NCBI RefSeq assembly: GCF_000807255.1
Contig: NZ_CP009268.1
Location: 3,626,384-3,690,383, forward strand
DNA: 64,000 nt
Source: Clostridium pasteurianum DSM 525 = ATCC 6013
GTDB lineage: Bacteria > Bacillota > Clostridia > Clostridiales > Clostridiaceae
Direction of reading: 5' to 3'
Shown: piece after piece, positions 25,560 through 35,362 of the stretch
Position numbering within the stretch: position 1 is the first letter of the stretch
Layout of the letters: each line of letters opens with the position of its first letter
Made by a program: the position numbers and the translations under genes
The notes under the pieces: generated by a model
Databases searched by the model: none
What the model was told of the DNA's origin: nothing
The model's input: the letters and a program-made list of their open reading frames with translations, nothing else

Positions 25560-27977
25560 TTAATTTCCTTGATGCTTAAATTGTTTATTTATTCTAAATT
25601 TAAAAAATAAATTAGAAAATACTTTTATTAATCGTATACCGCTGCTATTAGATGTTTGAATTTTAGAATTTTTTAAGCTAAGCGAATTCAACAAAACAGA
25701 TATGGAACTAAAACACATAGCCACTGATCCCACAACTGGATTTAAATGTCCTGTAGCTGCAATTGGTATGGCAATTATATTATATATAAATGCCCAAAAT
25801 AAATTCTGTTTAATTTTTTTCATTGTAATTTTAGACAATTCTATAGCTTTTACTAAAGATTTTAATTCACCACTTAAAAGAACTATATCCCCGGTTTCAA
25901 TAGCCACATCTGTACCTGTCCCCATAGCAAAACCCACATCTGCAACTGCAAGCGCAGGAGCATCATTTATTCCATCCCCTACCATAGCTATAATTTCCCC
26001 TGATTTTTTTAGTTTTTCTATTTCATGAGCTTTATCTTTAGGTTGTACCTCCGCAATAACATTATTTATTCCAACTTTTTTTGCCACTGTAAGTGCTGTT
26101 TTTTCATTGTCACCACTAAGCATATAAATTTCTATATTCATTTTCTTTAATACTTTGATTACTTCTGCTGAGTCTTCTTTTATTTTATCTGACAACGCAA
26201 TAATACCTGCTAAATTGTTATCGATTGCCACTAAAGCAGCCGTTTTACCTTGATTTTGCAGTGAATTTAATAATTTATTTAATTCCTTTGACTCTATATT
26301 ATTTTCTTCCAAAAAATTCTTTGTTCCTATCAATATTCTCTTATCTTTAACCCTTGCAATTATCCCTTTACCTGGAATAGCTTCAAATTCATCTGGATCT
26401 TCTAATTCTCTTGTAAATTTAACTTTAGCAAATTTATATATGGCTTCCCCTAGCGGGTGCTCGGACTTCTTCTCAGCTATTGCGGAAATTAGCAGTAAAT
26501 AATTCTTCTTATCAAAATCATCTTTTCCACCTATATTTTTATTATTGAATAATATTATATCTGTCACTTCTGGCTTACCAGTGGTTATAGTACCAGTTTT
26601 ATCAAAAACTATTGTATTTATTTTACAAGCCCGCTCCAGTTCCTCGCCATTTTTAATAAGAATACCATTTTGTGCGCCTTTCCCCATACCTACCATAATA
26701 GCAGCTGGAGTTGCAAGACCTAGTGCACATGGACATGAAACCACAAGTACTGCAACTGCATAAATAATTGCACTGTCAAGAAGAAAAGTTTGCCTTCCAA
26801 AAATGAAAAAATACCATATAACAAAAGTATACGCAGATACAATAAGTACAAAAGGCACAAAATTACCCGCTACTTTATCAGCGATTTTTTGAATTGGAGG
26901 TTTACTGTTTTGAGCATTATCTACTAATTTTATTATATTTGCAAGTATAGTATCATTTCCGATCTTCGTAGCTCTAAATTTAAATGTTCCAAATTTATTT
27001 AAAGAAGCTCCTGTTACAGAATCTCCTTCTACTTTTTCTATTGGAATACTTTCACCAGTAATCATAGATTCATCTACAGTTGAATATCCATTTATAATAA
27101 TACCATCAACAGGTATTTTTTCTCCAGGTCTAACTACTATAATGTCTCCAACACTCACCTCATTTACAGGTATTTCAATTTCAATCTCACTTCTTATCAC
27201 TTTAGCTTTTCTAGGTTGAAGATTTATTAATGATTGTATAGCTTTTGAAGTTTTACTCTTAGCACTAGCTTCTAAATATTTACCAAGTAAAACCAAGGTA
27301 ATTATAGTAGTTGAAGCTTCAAAATATATATCTCTCATCCCAAGAGTATATGTAGCCACTTGGAAAAATACTATATAAACACTATATAGATAGGCTGCAG
27401 TACTTCCTATGGCCACTAATAAATCCATAGTTGCACTTTTAGCTTTTAAGGCATAATAAGAATTTTTATAAAATCTTAATCCAACAGTAAATTGAACAAT
27501 AGTTGCTAATATTAACTGTAGTTTCCAGTTATGAAGTCCATAGGCCTTGTATCTTAGCAACTGAATATACTCTCCTATTTTAGTTGATGTTTGGGGATCA
27601 AAATTATCATGACAAAAACCCAATCCCCCCAATATCATAGCCAATACCAACGGTGTGCTAAATAAAGCAGATATTATAAATGTATTTCTCATTTTCTTTC
27701 TTTCAATTTCATTTCCAGTTAATCCATTTTTATAAACTAATTTACTTTCGCTTTCATCCACTGAAAATCCTAATAATTCTATTTGCCTTATTATGTATTC
27801 CAACTTTATTTTTGAATCATCATATTCTAATTTTGCTTTTTCAGAAGCATAACTAACATTTACCTTACCAATACCATCTAACTTCTCTAAAGTTGATTCT
27901 ATCGTCATGGAACATAGGGCACAAGTCATTCCATATATATTAAGTGAAATATTTTTCAACACATTTCCCACATCCAA
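25560..27977 (-). CDS. copA: Copper-exporting P1B-type ATPase
   Basis: 805 aa. One N-terminal heavy-metal-associated domain with GMTCALC (~14-20), the transport motif [10 protein letters not shown], phosphorylation site DKTGT, and [10 protein letters not shown]. The YN...NSLSL pattern in the last membrane helices matches Cu(I) ATPases. The start is uncertain: the frame opens with TTG at 27977 without a convincing ribosome site, and a GTG a few codons in is possible. A leader at 28034-28098 lies between the cysK2 stop and this gene, making copper export part of the sulfur regulon. Copper and thiols are linked through cysteine and sulfide, which may explain this. Confidence 0.9.
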   Translation of the reverse strand: MDVGNVLKNISLNIYGMTCALCSMTIESTLEKLDGIGKVNVSYASEKAKLEYDDSKIKLEYIIRQIELLGFSVDESESKLVYKNGLTGNEIERKKMRNTFIISALFSTPLVLAMILGGLGFCHDNFDPQTSTKIGEYIQLLRYKAYGLHNWKLQLILATIVQFTVGLRFYKNSYYALKAKSATMDLLVAIGSTAAYLYSVYIVFFQVATYTLGMRDIYFEASTTIITLVLLGKYLEASAKSKTSKAIQSLINLQPRKAKVIRSEIEIEIPVNEVSVGDIIVVRPGEKIPVDGIIINGYSTVDESMITGESIPIEKVEGDSVTGASLNKFGTFKFRATKIGNDTILANIIKLVDNAQNSKPPIQKIADKVAGNFVPFVLIVSAYTFVIWYFFIFGRQTFLLDSAIIYAVAVLVVSCPCALGLATPAAIMVGMGKGAQNGILIKNGEELERACKINTIVFDKTGTITTGKPEVTDIILFNNKNIGGKDDFDKKNYLLLISAIAEKKSEHPLGEAIYKFAKVKFTRELEDPDEFEAIPGKGIIARVKDKRILIGTKNFLEENNIESKELNKLLNSLQNQGKTAALVAIDNNLAGIIALSDKIKEDSAEVIKVLKKMNIEIYMLSGDNEKTALTVAKKVGINNVIAEVQPKDKAHEIEKLKKSGEIIAMVGDGINDAPALAVADVGFAMGTGTDVAIETGDIVLLSGELKSLVKAIELSKITMKKIKQNLFWAFIYNIIAIPIAATGHLNPVVGSVAMCFSSISVLLNSLSLKNSKIQTSNSSGIRLIKVFSNLFFKFRINKQFKHQGN

Positions 27978-28033
27978 TTTTAAAGTATTTAAAGTTTATT
28001 TAATAAAATTAAAGTATAATATTTTAATATAGA

Positions 28034-28098
28034 TTTAAAAAGGCTAAGCATATAATAAATGTTAAAATATACTTAACCTCCAGTTTTTATGGCAAACT
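28034..28098 (-). ncRNA. Antiterminator/terminator leader RNA between cysK2 and copA, copy 10
   Basis: Minus strand: AGTT-TG-CCAT-AAAAA-CTGG-A-GGTT, then GGTTAAGTATAT / ATATGCTTAGCC with TTTTT. Only 30 bp separate it from the cysK2 stop (28129), so it acts within the cysK2-copA transcript. Confidence 0.72.
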
Positions 28099-28128
28099 TA
28101 TTAATCTTAAGAATAATGTATTAATATA

Positions 28129-29058
28129 TTATTGAAATAATGGAGTTGATAAATATCTTTCACCAGTATCCGGTAGCAAAACCACTATCTTCTTACCTTT
28201 ATTTTCTGGTCTCTTTGCGATTTGTGTTGCCGCAAAAGTAGCTGCTCCTGAAGATATTCCTACTAGTAGTCCTTCATTTTTTGCTAATTCTTTTGCTGTA
28301 TTAATAGCTTCTTCATTTTTGACTTGAAATATTTCGTCTATAACCTTCGGATTAAAAGTATCAGGAATAAAACCTGCTCCAATTCCTTGAATTTTATGTG
28401 GTCCTGGCTTTCCTCCAGATAATACTGGTGAATCGTAAGGCTCAACAGCAATAATTTTTATATTTGGATTTTTACTTTTTAAAGTTTCACCTACACCACT
28501 AACAGTTCCACCAGTTCCAACACCAGCTATAAAAATATCCACTTGACCATCTGTATCTTTCCAAATTTCTTCAGCAGTAGTCTTCTTATGAATTTCAGGA
28601 TTATTGGGATTTTTAAATTGTTGTGGTATAAAAGAATTTGGATTTTCTTTTGCTAATTCTTCTGCCTTTTTAATGGCACCTTTCATTCCTTCCGGACCTG
28701 GTGTTAATACAAGTTCAGCTCCAAGTGCCTTGAGAAGATTTCTTCTCTCCAAAGTCATAGTTTCAGGCATAGCTAATATAAGTCTATAACCTTTTGAAGC
28801 TGCTACAAACGCAAGTCCTATTCCAGTATTACCGCTTGTAGGTTCAATTATAACTGTATCTTTATTTATTAATCCTTTTTCTTCTGCATCTTTTATCATA
28901 GCATATCCTATTCTGTCTTTTACACTTCCTGCAGGATTAAAATACTCCAATTTAGCAATGACTTCTGCTTCCAACCCTTTGTGAGCATTATAATTTGATA
29001 ATTCCAACAATGGTGTATTTCCTATTAAATCCACTAATTTCTTTGCTATTTTTGACAT
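28129..29058 (-). CDS. cysK: Cysteine synthase A, copy 2
   Basis: 309 aa with the canonical motifs NPAGSVKDR (PLP lysine), [13 protein letters not shown] and [11 protein letters not shown]; this is the ordinary form, in contrast to copy 1. It condenses O-acetylserine with sulfide to cysteine. AGGAGG precedes ATG. Upstream lies the Rrf2-type operator (29101-29124) but no leader RNA, so it should be transcribed constitutively with respect to the attenuator and feed read-through into copA. Confidence 0.94.
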   Translation of the reverse strand: MSKIAKKLVDLIGNTPLLELSNYNAHKGLEAEVIAKLEYFNPAGSVKDRIGYAMIKDAEEKGLINKDTVIIEPTSGNTGIGLAFVAASKGYRLILAMPETMTLERRNLLKALGAELVLTPGPEGMKGAIKKAEELAKENPNSFIPQQFKNPNNPEIHKKTTAEEIWKDTDGQVDIFIAGVGTGGTVSGVGETLKSKNPNIKIIAVEPYDSPVLSGGKPGPHKIQGIGAGFIPDTFNPKVIDEIFQVKNEEAINTAKELAKNEGLLVGISSGAATFAATQIAKRPENKGKKIVVLLPDTGERYLSTPLFQ

Positions 29059-29100
29059 ACTTATTTCCTCCTAAAATCATATTTGTATAATTAATTAACC

Positions 29101-29124
29101 TACTATTCCTATCTGTTTATTATA
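29101..29124 (-). promoter_or_regulatory. Rrf2-type candidate operator at cysK2 promoter
   Basis: TACTATTCCTATCTGTTTATTATA (plus strand; complement read by the gene) is the best match to the recurring block. A -10-like TATTAT overlaps its distal end. Confidence 0.55.
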
Positions 29125-29179
29125 ATAGCATAAAATGTAAATAAATTCTACAGTTTTTTTATTTTTTGCAAATAAAAAT

Positions 29180-30574
29180 TTATTTACAACCTACAGGTAA
29201 TAGTACAGTAAATTCAGTACCTTTTCCTAAAATACTTTTTACATCTATATTTCCATTGTGAAAATCAATAATTGCCTTTACAATGGCAAGTCCTATACCA
29301 ACACCTCCAGTAACCCTGTTTCTAGATCTATCAGCACGATAAAAACGTTCAAAGATATATGGTAAATCTTCTTGTGCTATTCCTATACCTGTATCTTTAA
29401 TCTTTATTATTATTTCATTATTAATCTTATTAATACTCACCTCTACAGTTCCATTCTCTTTAGTATATTTTAATGAATTTGATAAAAGATTTATTATAAC
29501 TTGACTAACTTTATCTTTATCCGCAAATACAAGTTCCCTTTTACCGCTTAAATTAATATTAATACCCTTGTTTTTAAAATCAGCTTGAAAATTATATATT
29601 ATCTTTTTTACTTGATCGTAGATGTCATATGTAACTTTTGATAATCCATAATTTCCACTTTCGTATTCATCTAAACTTTTCAATTGACCTACTAATTTAT
29701 TTATTCTTATACATTCTTCATGACAACTTATTAATCGTTCTTTATCTGGCTTCCATATTCCATCTATCATAGCTTCTAAATGACTTTGAAGGGTTGCCAG
29801 AGGTGTTCTAAGTTCATGAGCAATATCAGTAGACATTCTCTTTCTCAAATTTTTTTGATTTTCAAGAGTTTCTGCTAAATTATTAATAGATGAAATTAAT
29901 AAATCAATTTCTTTAGTTTTAGATTTTTCAATAACTCTATTATTAAAAAATCCATTAGAAATATTTTGTGTTGCCCTTACAACTCTTGATATGGGATTAC
30001 TTAAAACTTTAGCCATAAATAATCCTATAATTAAAGCAAGAAATAATGATAATATACCTATTATGAATAAATTTTTGTTTAAAGTATCTATAAAATTCAT
30101 ATCATTATCACTATAATAAAAAGGACCATAATAACCTATTTCTAAATGTCCAATTACATTATTGTTATTATAAATTTCATATGATTTTTCTTCATATTTA
30201 CCGTCATTACTGTCATAATATTTACTCATATTATTTTCCATATGTTCTATCATTTGTTTACATAAGCCATTATTATGTGTAGCTGCATCCCATATTGTAT
30301 TCCTGGAGTTATCTTCTAATTTAATAATTAAGCCCTGTTCAATGGCATTTATTCCTATACTTTCAACAGCCTTATAATTCCATATTTTATCTTCTGCATA
30401 TTGTTTTCCAATCAAATCAACTAACTCCATATTTTTTCTTTCTTGATTTTCAATAGTATATCTTTTAAATTGTTTTCCTAAAAATATGTTTATCATAAAA
30501 CTTATCATTAATATACTTATAATAGCCACTAAGGAATAGGTAAGAGATAACTTTGTCCTTAAACTCCCATTCAT
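29180..30574 (-). CDS. Sensor histidine kinase
   Basis: 464 aa. Two membrane helices (~11-33 and ~168-190) enclose a ~135-residue extracellular sensor; HAMP follows (~190-240), then the phosphoacceptor H253 in DIAHELRTPLATL, N box NLLSNSLKYT, G1 box DTGIGIAQ, F box and G2 box GVGIGLAIVKAI. It phosphorylates the regulator encoded 20 bp upstream. The operon is preceded by a leader (31347-31406) and operator, so the signalling pair itself belongs to the regulon. Signal unknown; the sensor domain has no motif I recognise. Confidence 0.88.
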   Translation of the reverse strand: MNGSLRTKLSLTYSLVAIISILMISFMINIFLGKQFKRYTIENQERKNMELVDLIGKQYAEDKIWNYKAVESIGINAIEQGLIIKLEDNSRNTIWDAATHNNGLCKQMIEHMENNMSKYYDSNDGKYEEKSYEIYNNNNVIGHLEIGYYGPFYYSDNDMNFIDTLNKNLFIIGILSLFLALIIGLFMAKVLSNPISRVVRATQNISNGFFNNRVIEKSKTKEIDLLISSINNLAETLENQKNLRKRMSTDIAHELRTPLATLQSHLEAMIDGIWKPDKERLISCHEECIRINKLVGQLKSLDEYESGNYGLSKVTYDIYDQVKKIIYNFQADFKNKGININLSGKRELVFADKDKVSQVIINLLSNSLKYTKENGTVEVSINKINNEIIIKIKDTGIGIAQEDLPYIFERFYRADRSRNRVTGGVGIGLAIVKAIIDFHNGNIDVKSILGKGTEFTVLLPVGCK

Positions 30575-30594
30575 TTATTACACTCCCTCTATAA

Positions 30595-31299
30595 TTAAAC
30601 ATCTCCAAATTTATAACCTATACCTCGTATTGTCTGAATATAATCAGGATTTTTAGGATCATCTTCAATTTTTTGTCTCAAATTTTTTATATGAGAATCA
30701 ACAGCTCTATCATATCCCTCAAAATTTTTACTTAATGCAATATGAATTAACTCTTCTCTAGTAAATACTTTTGAAGGATATTTAGCCATAGTTATGAGTA
30801 TATTATATTCGTTAGGTGTGAGATTGATTAAACGTCCAGACTTTCTGACCTCATAAGATATATTATCTATAACAAGATCATTTTGTCTAAAAGAATATAA
30901 ATCATCATACTGAACCTCATCAACTTCCACTCTTCTTAACAAAGCCTTTACTCTTGCAATAAGTTCTCTTGGACTAAAGGGTTTTGTTATATAATCATCT
31001 GCCCCCATATCAAATCCATTAATCATGTCTTCTTCAGCAATTTTTGCCGTAAGCATAATTATAGGTACTTTTGATTTTTTTATTCTTAAAAACTTACATA
31101 TATCTTCACCATTTATGTCTGGCAACATTAAATCCAAGATCACAAGATCTGGATTTATATTGTAAAATAAATTTATAGCTTCATTTCCATTATTGGCAAA
31201 AAAAGCATAAAAATCATTATTCTCTATATAGGATTTTATAACTTCTATGATTTTAACTTCATCATCTACAATCAATATCTTTTTTTTATCCTTCTTCAT
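30595..31299 (-). CDS. OmpR/PhoB-family response regulator
   Basis: 234 aa from the ATG at 31299 (MKKDKKK), 8 nt after GGAG; the earlier in-frame ATG at 31317 overlaps that site. Receiver with acidic pair (VDDE), phosphoacceptor Asp in VILDLMLPD and Lys in ITKPFSPRE; C-terminal winged helix with GYDRAVDSHIKNLRQKIE and YIQTIRGIGYKF. DNA-binding transcription factor partner of the kinase downstream. Targets are not evident. Confidence 0.9.
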   Translation of the reverse strand: MKKDKKKILIVDDEVKIIEVIKSYIENNDFYAFFANNGNEAINLFYNINPDLVILDLMLPDINGEDICKFLRIKKSKVPIIMLTAKIAEEDMINGFDMGADDYITKPFSPRELIARVKALLRRVEVDEVQYDDLYSFRQNDLVIDNISYEVRKSGRLINLTPNEYNILITMAKYPSKVFTREELIHIALSKNFEGYDRAVDSHIKNLRQKIEDDPKNPDYIQTIRGIGYKFGDV

Positions 31300-31346
31300 T
31301 ATTAAGACTCCATTCAAATATCAAAATTCCATTTAGTTTTAAATAT

Positions 31347-31406
31347 AACAAAAGGCTAAATAACCCTCCATAATAGGTATTCAGCCTCCAGATTTCTGGT
31401 CAACTA
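31347..31406 (-). ncRNA. Antiterminator/terminator leader RNA upstream of the two-component system, copy 11
   Basis: Minus strand: AGTT-GA-CCAG-AAAT-CTGG-A-GGCT, then GGCTGAATACC... / ...GGTTATTTAGCC with TTTTG. Loop of four rather than five. Confidence 0.78.
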
Positions 31407-31430
31407 ATAATAATTTTCGCAAGTATTGCA

Positions 31431-31488
31431 TAGTATTCCTATTTAATTGATATGTTTATATATTATTACACTTTATTTATTTTGTCAA
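31431..31488 (-). promoter_or_regulatory. Promoter and variant operator, two-component operon
   Basis: TTGACA (31483-31488), 17-nt spacer, TAATAT (31460-31465). Downstream lies TATAAACATATCAATTAAAT then AGGAATA, the common block with extra bases between its halves. Confidence 0.6.
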
Positions 31489-31612
31489 TATAATTCATCA
31501 ATTATTAATATTTTCTACATTATTTATACAATAAGTATTAGCATATATGTTATTAAACCTATGATATAAACTTTAAACCATTAAATTATATCAATGCTTA
31601 ACTCAAGCACAA

Positions 31613-31648
31613 AAATACCAGTTCATAAATTATGAACTGGTATTTTCA
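31613..31648 (-). terminator. Terminator after glnK
   Basis: Perfect stem AAAATACCAGTTCATAA / TTATGAACTGGTATTTT, 18 bp beyond the glnK stop. Confidence 0.85.
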
Positions 31649-31665
31649 TTACTATCTATTGTAAA

Positions 31666-32028
31666 TCATTCATTATATTGTAATGCGTCTCTTCCTTCTT
31701 CACCACTGCTTACACGTATAACATTTTGTACATCATATACAAATATTTTTCCATCACCTATTTTACCTGTATGAAGTACTTTCTTCGCTGTTTCAACCAC
31801 AGAATCTACCGGTACATCACATACTACTATTTCTATTTTTATTTTTGGTAATAACTTTATATCTACTGTCTTTCCTCTGTAGTATTCTTTATGACCTTTC
31901 TGCATACCGCATCCTAAAACATTTGAAACCGTCATACCTGTAATTCCAATCTCATTTAAGGCATCTTTTAATTCATCAAACTTTCCAGGTGCAGTTATAA
32001 TATCAACTTTAGTAAGTTTCTCGCTCAT
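31666..32028 (-). CDS. glnK: Nitrogen regulatory protein PII (GlnK-type)
   Basis: 120 aa. PII fold with the T-loop GHKEYYRGKTVDIKLLPKIK (uridylylation-type Tyr in EYYRG) and the nucleotide-binding GKIGDGKIFV. It senses 2-oxoglutarate and ATP/ADP and gates the ammonium channel made from the gene 59 bp upstream. The first helix differs somewhat from classic GlnB (KVDIITAPGKFDELKDALNE). No leader or operator of the sulfur type precedes the amt-glnK operon. Confidence 0.92.
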   Translation of the reverse strand: MSEKLTKVDIITAPGKFDELKDALNEIGITGMTVSNVLGCGMQKGHKEYYRGKTVDIKLLPKIKIEIVVCDVPVDSVVETAKKVLHTGKIGDGKIFVYDVQNVIRVSSGEEGRDALQYNE

Positions 32029-32087
32029 AGTAATACCCCCTTTTTAGTATATTATACCCTTAAAAGAACATTTATTCATAGAAATAA

Positions 32088-33314
32088 TTATTCTATTCCA
32101 CCATAGGCTTCTTCGCCGTGAAGTGTTACATCTAAACCTGTTTCTTCTTCTTCTTCGCTTACTCTAAGTCCTACTATTTTATCAACCACTTTTAGTATTA
32201 TAAATGTAACTATCGCTGCATATATAACAGTTATTATAATAGCTATTAGTTGAGCTCCTAATAATTTAGGGTTTCCATAATATAATCCATTTGCTCCTGC
32301 AGAGTTTATTCCTGTAGATGCAAATATTCCAGTAGCAATTCCACCCCAGATTCCACCAATACCATGGCATCCGAAAGCATCTAAAGCGTCATCATATCCA
32401 AATTTAGATTTTATAACTGTAACTCCGTAAAAACAGATAACTCCACCTAATAGACCAATAACCAATGATGCAATTGGTGTTACAAAACCTGCACCAGGAG
32501 TTATAGATACAAGACCTGCAACTATTCCACTTGCAACCCCAAGAGATGTTACCTTTTTTCTATGAGCATATTCGCAAGCACTCCAAGCTATAGCCGCAGC
32601 AGCTGCCGCAGTGTTAGTTGTCAAAAATGCACTTCCTGCCAATTCGTTTATTCCAAGAGCACTTCCTGCGTTAAATCCAAACCATCCAAACCATAATAGT
32701 GCTGCTCCTAAAATAGTCATTGGAAGATGATGTGGTGTACCTGTCTTCTTTCTCTTTCCAAGAACTATAGCTGCTACAAGACCTGATACTCCAGAGCTTA
32801 TATGAACTACATTTCCTCCGGCAAAGTCTAGAGCTCCTAACTTTCTTATCCATCCTCCTACGCCCCATACCCAATGAGCAATCGGATCATAAACAAAAGT
32901 TGTCCATAATAATACAAATAATGCAAAAGCTAAAAATTTCATTCTTTCTGCAACAGCTCCTGAAATTAATGCTGGAGTTATTATTGCAAACATAAGCTGA
33001 AATAACATAAATACCTGTTGAGGTATTGTAGCTGCATAATCAGCATTTGGTGCAAAGCCTACACCACTTAATCCAAAAAATTTAAAATTACCTATTATTC
33101 CACTTATATCAGTTCCAAAACATAAAGTATAACCTATAAATAACCATTGAACAGAAACAATTGCCATTGCTGCATAACTATACATAGTGGTGCTCAATAC
33201 ATTCTTTCTTCTTACCATTCCTCCGTAGAATAATGCTAGTCCTGGAGTCATTAATAAAACTAATGCCGCTGACATAATGACAAATGCCGTATCTCCTGAA
33301 TTTACTCCATTCAT
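32088..33314 (-). CDS. amt: Ammonium transporter
   Basis: 408 aa, eleven membrane helices. The N terminus (MNGVNSGDTAFVIMSAALVLLMTPGLALFYGGM region) is as in Amt proteins; conserved DPIAHWVWGVGGW, the pore histidines in GNVVHISSG and CHGIGGIWG. AAGGGGG precedes ATG. Operon amt-glnK. It lies next to the third nifDK-like pair but has its own promoter; together they could suggest nitrogen control, but the nifDK3 genes carry the sulfur-type leader instead. Confidence 0.93.
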   Translation of the reverse strand: MNGVNSGDTAFVIMSAALVLLMTPGLALFYGGMVRRKNVLSTTMYSYAAMAIVSVQWLFIGYTLCFGTDISGIIGNFKFFGLSGVGFAPNADYAATIPQQVFMLFQLMFAIITPALISGAVAERMKFLAFALFVLLWTTFVYDPIAHWVWGVGGWIRKLGALDFAGGNVVHISSGVSGLVAAIVLGKRKKTGTPHHLPMTILGAALLWFGWFGFNAGSALGINELAGSAFLTTNTAAAAAAIAWSACEYAHRKKVTSLGVASGIVAGLVSITPGAGFVTPIASLVIGLLGGVICFYGVTVIKSKFGYDDALDAFGCHGIGGIWGGIATGIFASTGINSAGANGLYYGNPKLLGAQLIAIIITVIYAAIVTFIILKVVDKIVGLRVSEEEEETGLDVTLHGEEAYGGIE

Positions 33315-33365
33315 GTAAAAAACCCCCTTTTAAAATAATTTTTTATTATATTAATAACATCTAAT

Positions 33366-33394
33366 ATTCTACTGATTTTTATGTTAGAAGTCAA
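33366..33394 (-). promoter_or_regulatory. Promoter of amt-glnK
   Basis: TTGACT (33389-33394), 17-nt spacer, TAGAAT (33366-33371). No leader hairpin of the recurrent type follows. Confidence 0.6.
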
Positions 33395-33583
33395 TAATTT
33401 TATTATATTATCAAAAAAACTTTATGTAAAATGACAATTTTTCATTTCATTATTTGGAAATTTATTATTAATAAACCATAAATTAGTTATTTTTTTATTT
33501 ATATAATTTCTTTCTGAGATTTATTAACCATTTTTTTACTAATGAATACTATATAACTATAGTAAAATTTATGGAGGTACACT

Positions 33584-33943
33584 TTGAATACTAATAACAA
33601 TAACAAAGAGCAAGAAATAAACAATTACTATGATCCAGAAAGTGTAAATTACAATCTTAATACCAATACTTATCCATCACCATATTATTCTTATTATCCT
33701 GAATACAATGATTATAGATCTTATGATGAACCTACATTTGATAATTATGAGGCTCCAGATTCATATGAATATCTCAATATTAATCCAAATTATCAATTTA
33801 GGCAGCAGGATTATGAATATTATGGAAGACCTAGACGCAGAAGACGTAGGAGACGTAGACGCAGACAACAATTTCCTTTCATTATATTCCCATTTTTCTT
33901 TCCATTCGATGGATTTTATGATGATTACTGGGATGAATATTAA
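33584..33943 (+). CDS. Small Tyr/Asn-rich protein with an Arg tract
   Basis: 119 aa from a TTG start (33584) placed 6 nt after GGAGG. The first 85 residues are acidic and very rich in Tyr, Asn and Pro; then comes PRRRRRRRRRRRQQ, then a hydrophobic FPFIIFPFFFPF and an acidic tail. Low complexity of this kind occurs in spore coat proteins and in disordered nucleic-acid-binding proteins; neither is shown. Terminator at 33966-34008. Confidence 0.6.
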   Translation: MNTNNNNKEQEINNYYDPESVNYNLNTNTYPSPYYSYYPEYNDYRSYDEPTFDNYEAPDSYEYLNINPNYQFRQQDYEYYGRPRRRRRRRRRRRQQFPFIIFPFFFPFDGFYDDYWDEY

Positions 33944-33965
33944 AAAATATTTTTTTATTTAAAAA

Positions 33966-34008
33966 TAGAGAGCTATTTATTTTTTCTCACCTGAATAGCT
34001 CTCCATTT
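33966..34008. terminator. Bidirectional terminator
   Basis: Stem AGAGAGCTATT / AATAGCTCTC with T-rich flanks, between the plus-strand gene ending at 33943 and the convergent nifK3 ending at 34037. Confidence 0.75.
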
Positions 34009-34036
34009 TATAATTTAAATTCTTTATTTTTTATAA

Positions 34037-35362
34037 TCAATTATGCTTTGATAGTATCTTATTATATATATCCTCTATTAAATTTAATCCTCCAGTATAT
34101 CCCACATAATTTCGTTGGAGTATAGTTCTATCAACTACTGGAAGTCCTACGCTTATATTTGTAGCACCAATCTCAGAAGCAATATCAACATCCCAAGAAC
34201 TTCCTAAAATCAATGGACTTTTATTAACATGAAACTTTTTTAATTGTGAATTAATTATTCCGCCATCCTGAGAAAAAGTTATCTCAGAAAATATGTCTGG
34301 TGCTATATCTTTAAAATATTCTCTTATTTTATTTTTAAATACCTCCGGTACATCTTCAGTTATAAATTGATGTTCAGGTAAAAGCCCTAAGTCATTTACT
34401 AAGAATCTCGTCATTGCCAATGAATAAGCTGAATCATTTATAGTAAAAAATCTCTTTGGCAAATCAAATCTAAATTCTACTAAAAAGTCTGCGAGCCTGG
34501 TTAAATAGTGATAGTATTCATTTTCTTTCTTTTCTATAACTTTATTAACTATTTCTTTGTTTATATCAGCATAATCAGCTACTTTATTTAAAAACTTTGA
34601 GGTTTCAACTGCTCCAATAGGTAACACAGGATAATGTAAATAGGGTATTTTAAACTTTTTCTCTAAGAGTTTTGCAATTTTAACACCTATCCATGGAGAA
34701 ATTACAATATTAAATTCTGCCTTAGGTATATCATCTATTGCTTCAATACCACCACTATCATAACCAAATAATATGTTAGGCTTAAGCCCTATACTCTCAA
34801 GCAATCTCTTTATCTCATTTAAATCCCCTTCCCAAAATGGATCATGAATTGGAACTGATGCAAATACATTTACAAGACCTTTAACTTTTTCTTTTTCTTC
34901 TTTTAAATATTGATTTATTATAGACTCAAGTACAAGTTCATGCCCCTTATAAGCATCCCCTTTAAATCCTGCTGTTTCTGCATATACTATTGGAACTCCC
35001 TCTTTCTGAAAGCCTCTTACAACATCTCCAACATCATCACCAATTATATCGGAAGTACATCCTGTAAGAACTACAAATAGATCTCCATCCATTATCTTTA
35101 AAGTGCTTTCTATAAGTTTTTTAAGTTTATTTTCGGCTCCAAAAACCACATCTTTTTCTAACATATTACTACAGGGAATAGCATCTCCTCCAGCATATCT
35201 AGTACCTTGGTATCCACCACAAGTAGACATAGCTGCAGATAGCTTGGCACTGCATCCTGGTCCCGCATGCAATATGGGAATAGCTCTTTCTATAGATATA
35301 ACTGTCTGCTGAGCACCGAGAGCACAAAAATGCCTTGGTTCTTGAATTAATTCACTCATCAT
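34037..35362 (-). CDS. Nitrogenase-like component 1 beta subunit (NifK-like), copy 3
   Basis: 441 aa. P-cluster-type cysteines C13 (RHFCALG), C37 (GPGCSAK) and C102 (LTGCTSDIIGDD); additional C48 and C64 are at places similar to the other copies. Clearly the most diverged of the three (STCGGYQGTRYAGGDA replaces GLQNGCQG). The ATG overlaps the nifD3 stop by 4 bp (ATGA) and has GGAGG 7 nt upstream. No NifB, NifH or NifEN adjoins it; it presumably relies on nifB at 6 kb. Confidence 0.85.
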   Translation of the reverse strand: MMSELIQEPRHFCALGAQQTVISIERAIPILHAGPGCSAKLSAAMSTCGGYQGTRYAGGDAIPCSNMLEKDVVFGAENKLKKLIESTLKIMDGDLFVVLTGCTSDIIGDDVGDVVRGFQKEGVPIVYAETAGFKGDAYKGHELVLESIINQYLKEEKEKVKGLVNVFASVPIHDPFWEGDLNEIKRLLESIGLKPNILFGYDSGGIEAIDDIPKAEFNIVISPWIGVKIAKLLEKKFKIPYLHYPVLPIGAVETSKFLNKVADYADINKEIVNKVIEKKENEYYHYLTRLADFLVEFRFDLPKRFFTINDSAYSLAMTRFLVNDLGLLPEHQFITEDVPEVFKNKIREYFKDIAPDIFSEITFSQDGGIINSQLKKFHVNKSPLILGSSWDVDIASEIGATNISVGLPVVDRTILQRNYVGYTGGLNLIEDIYNKILSKHN

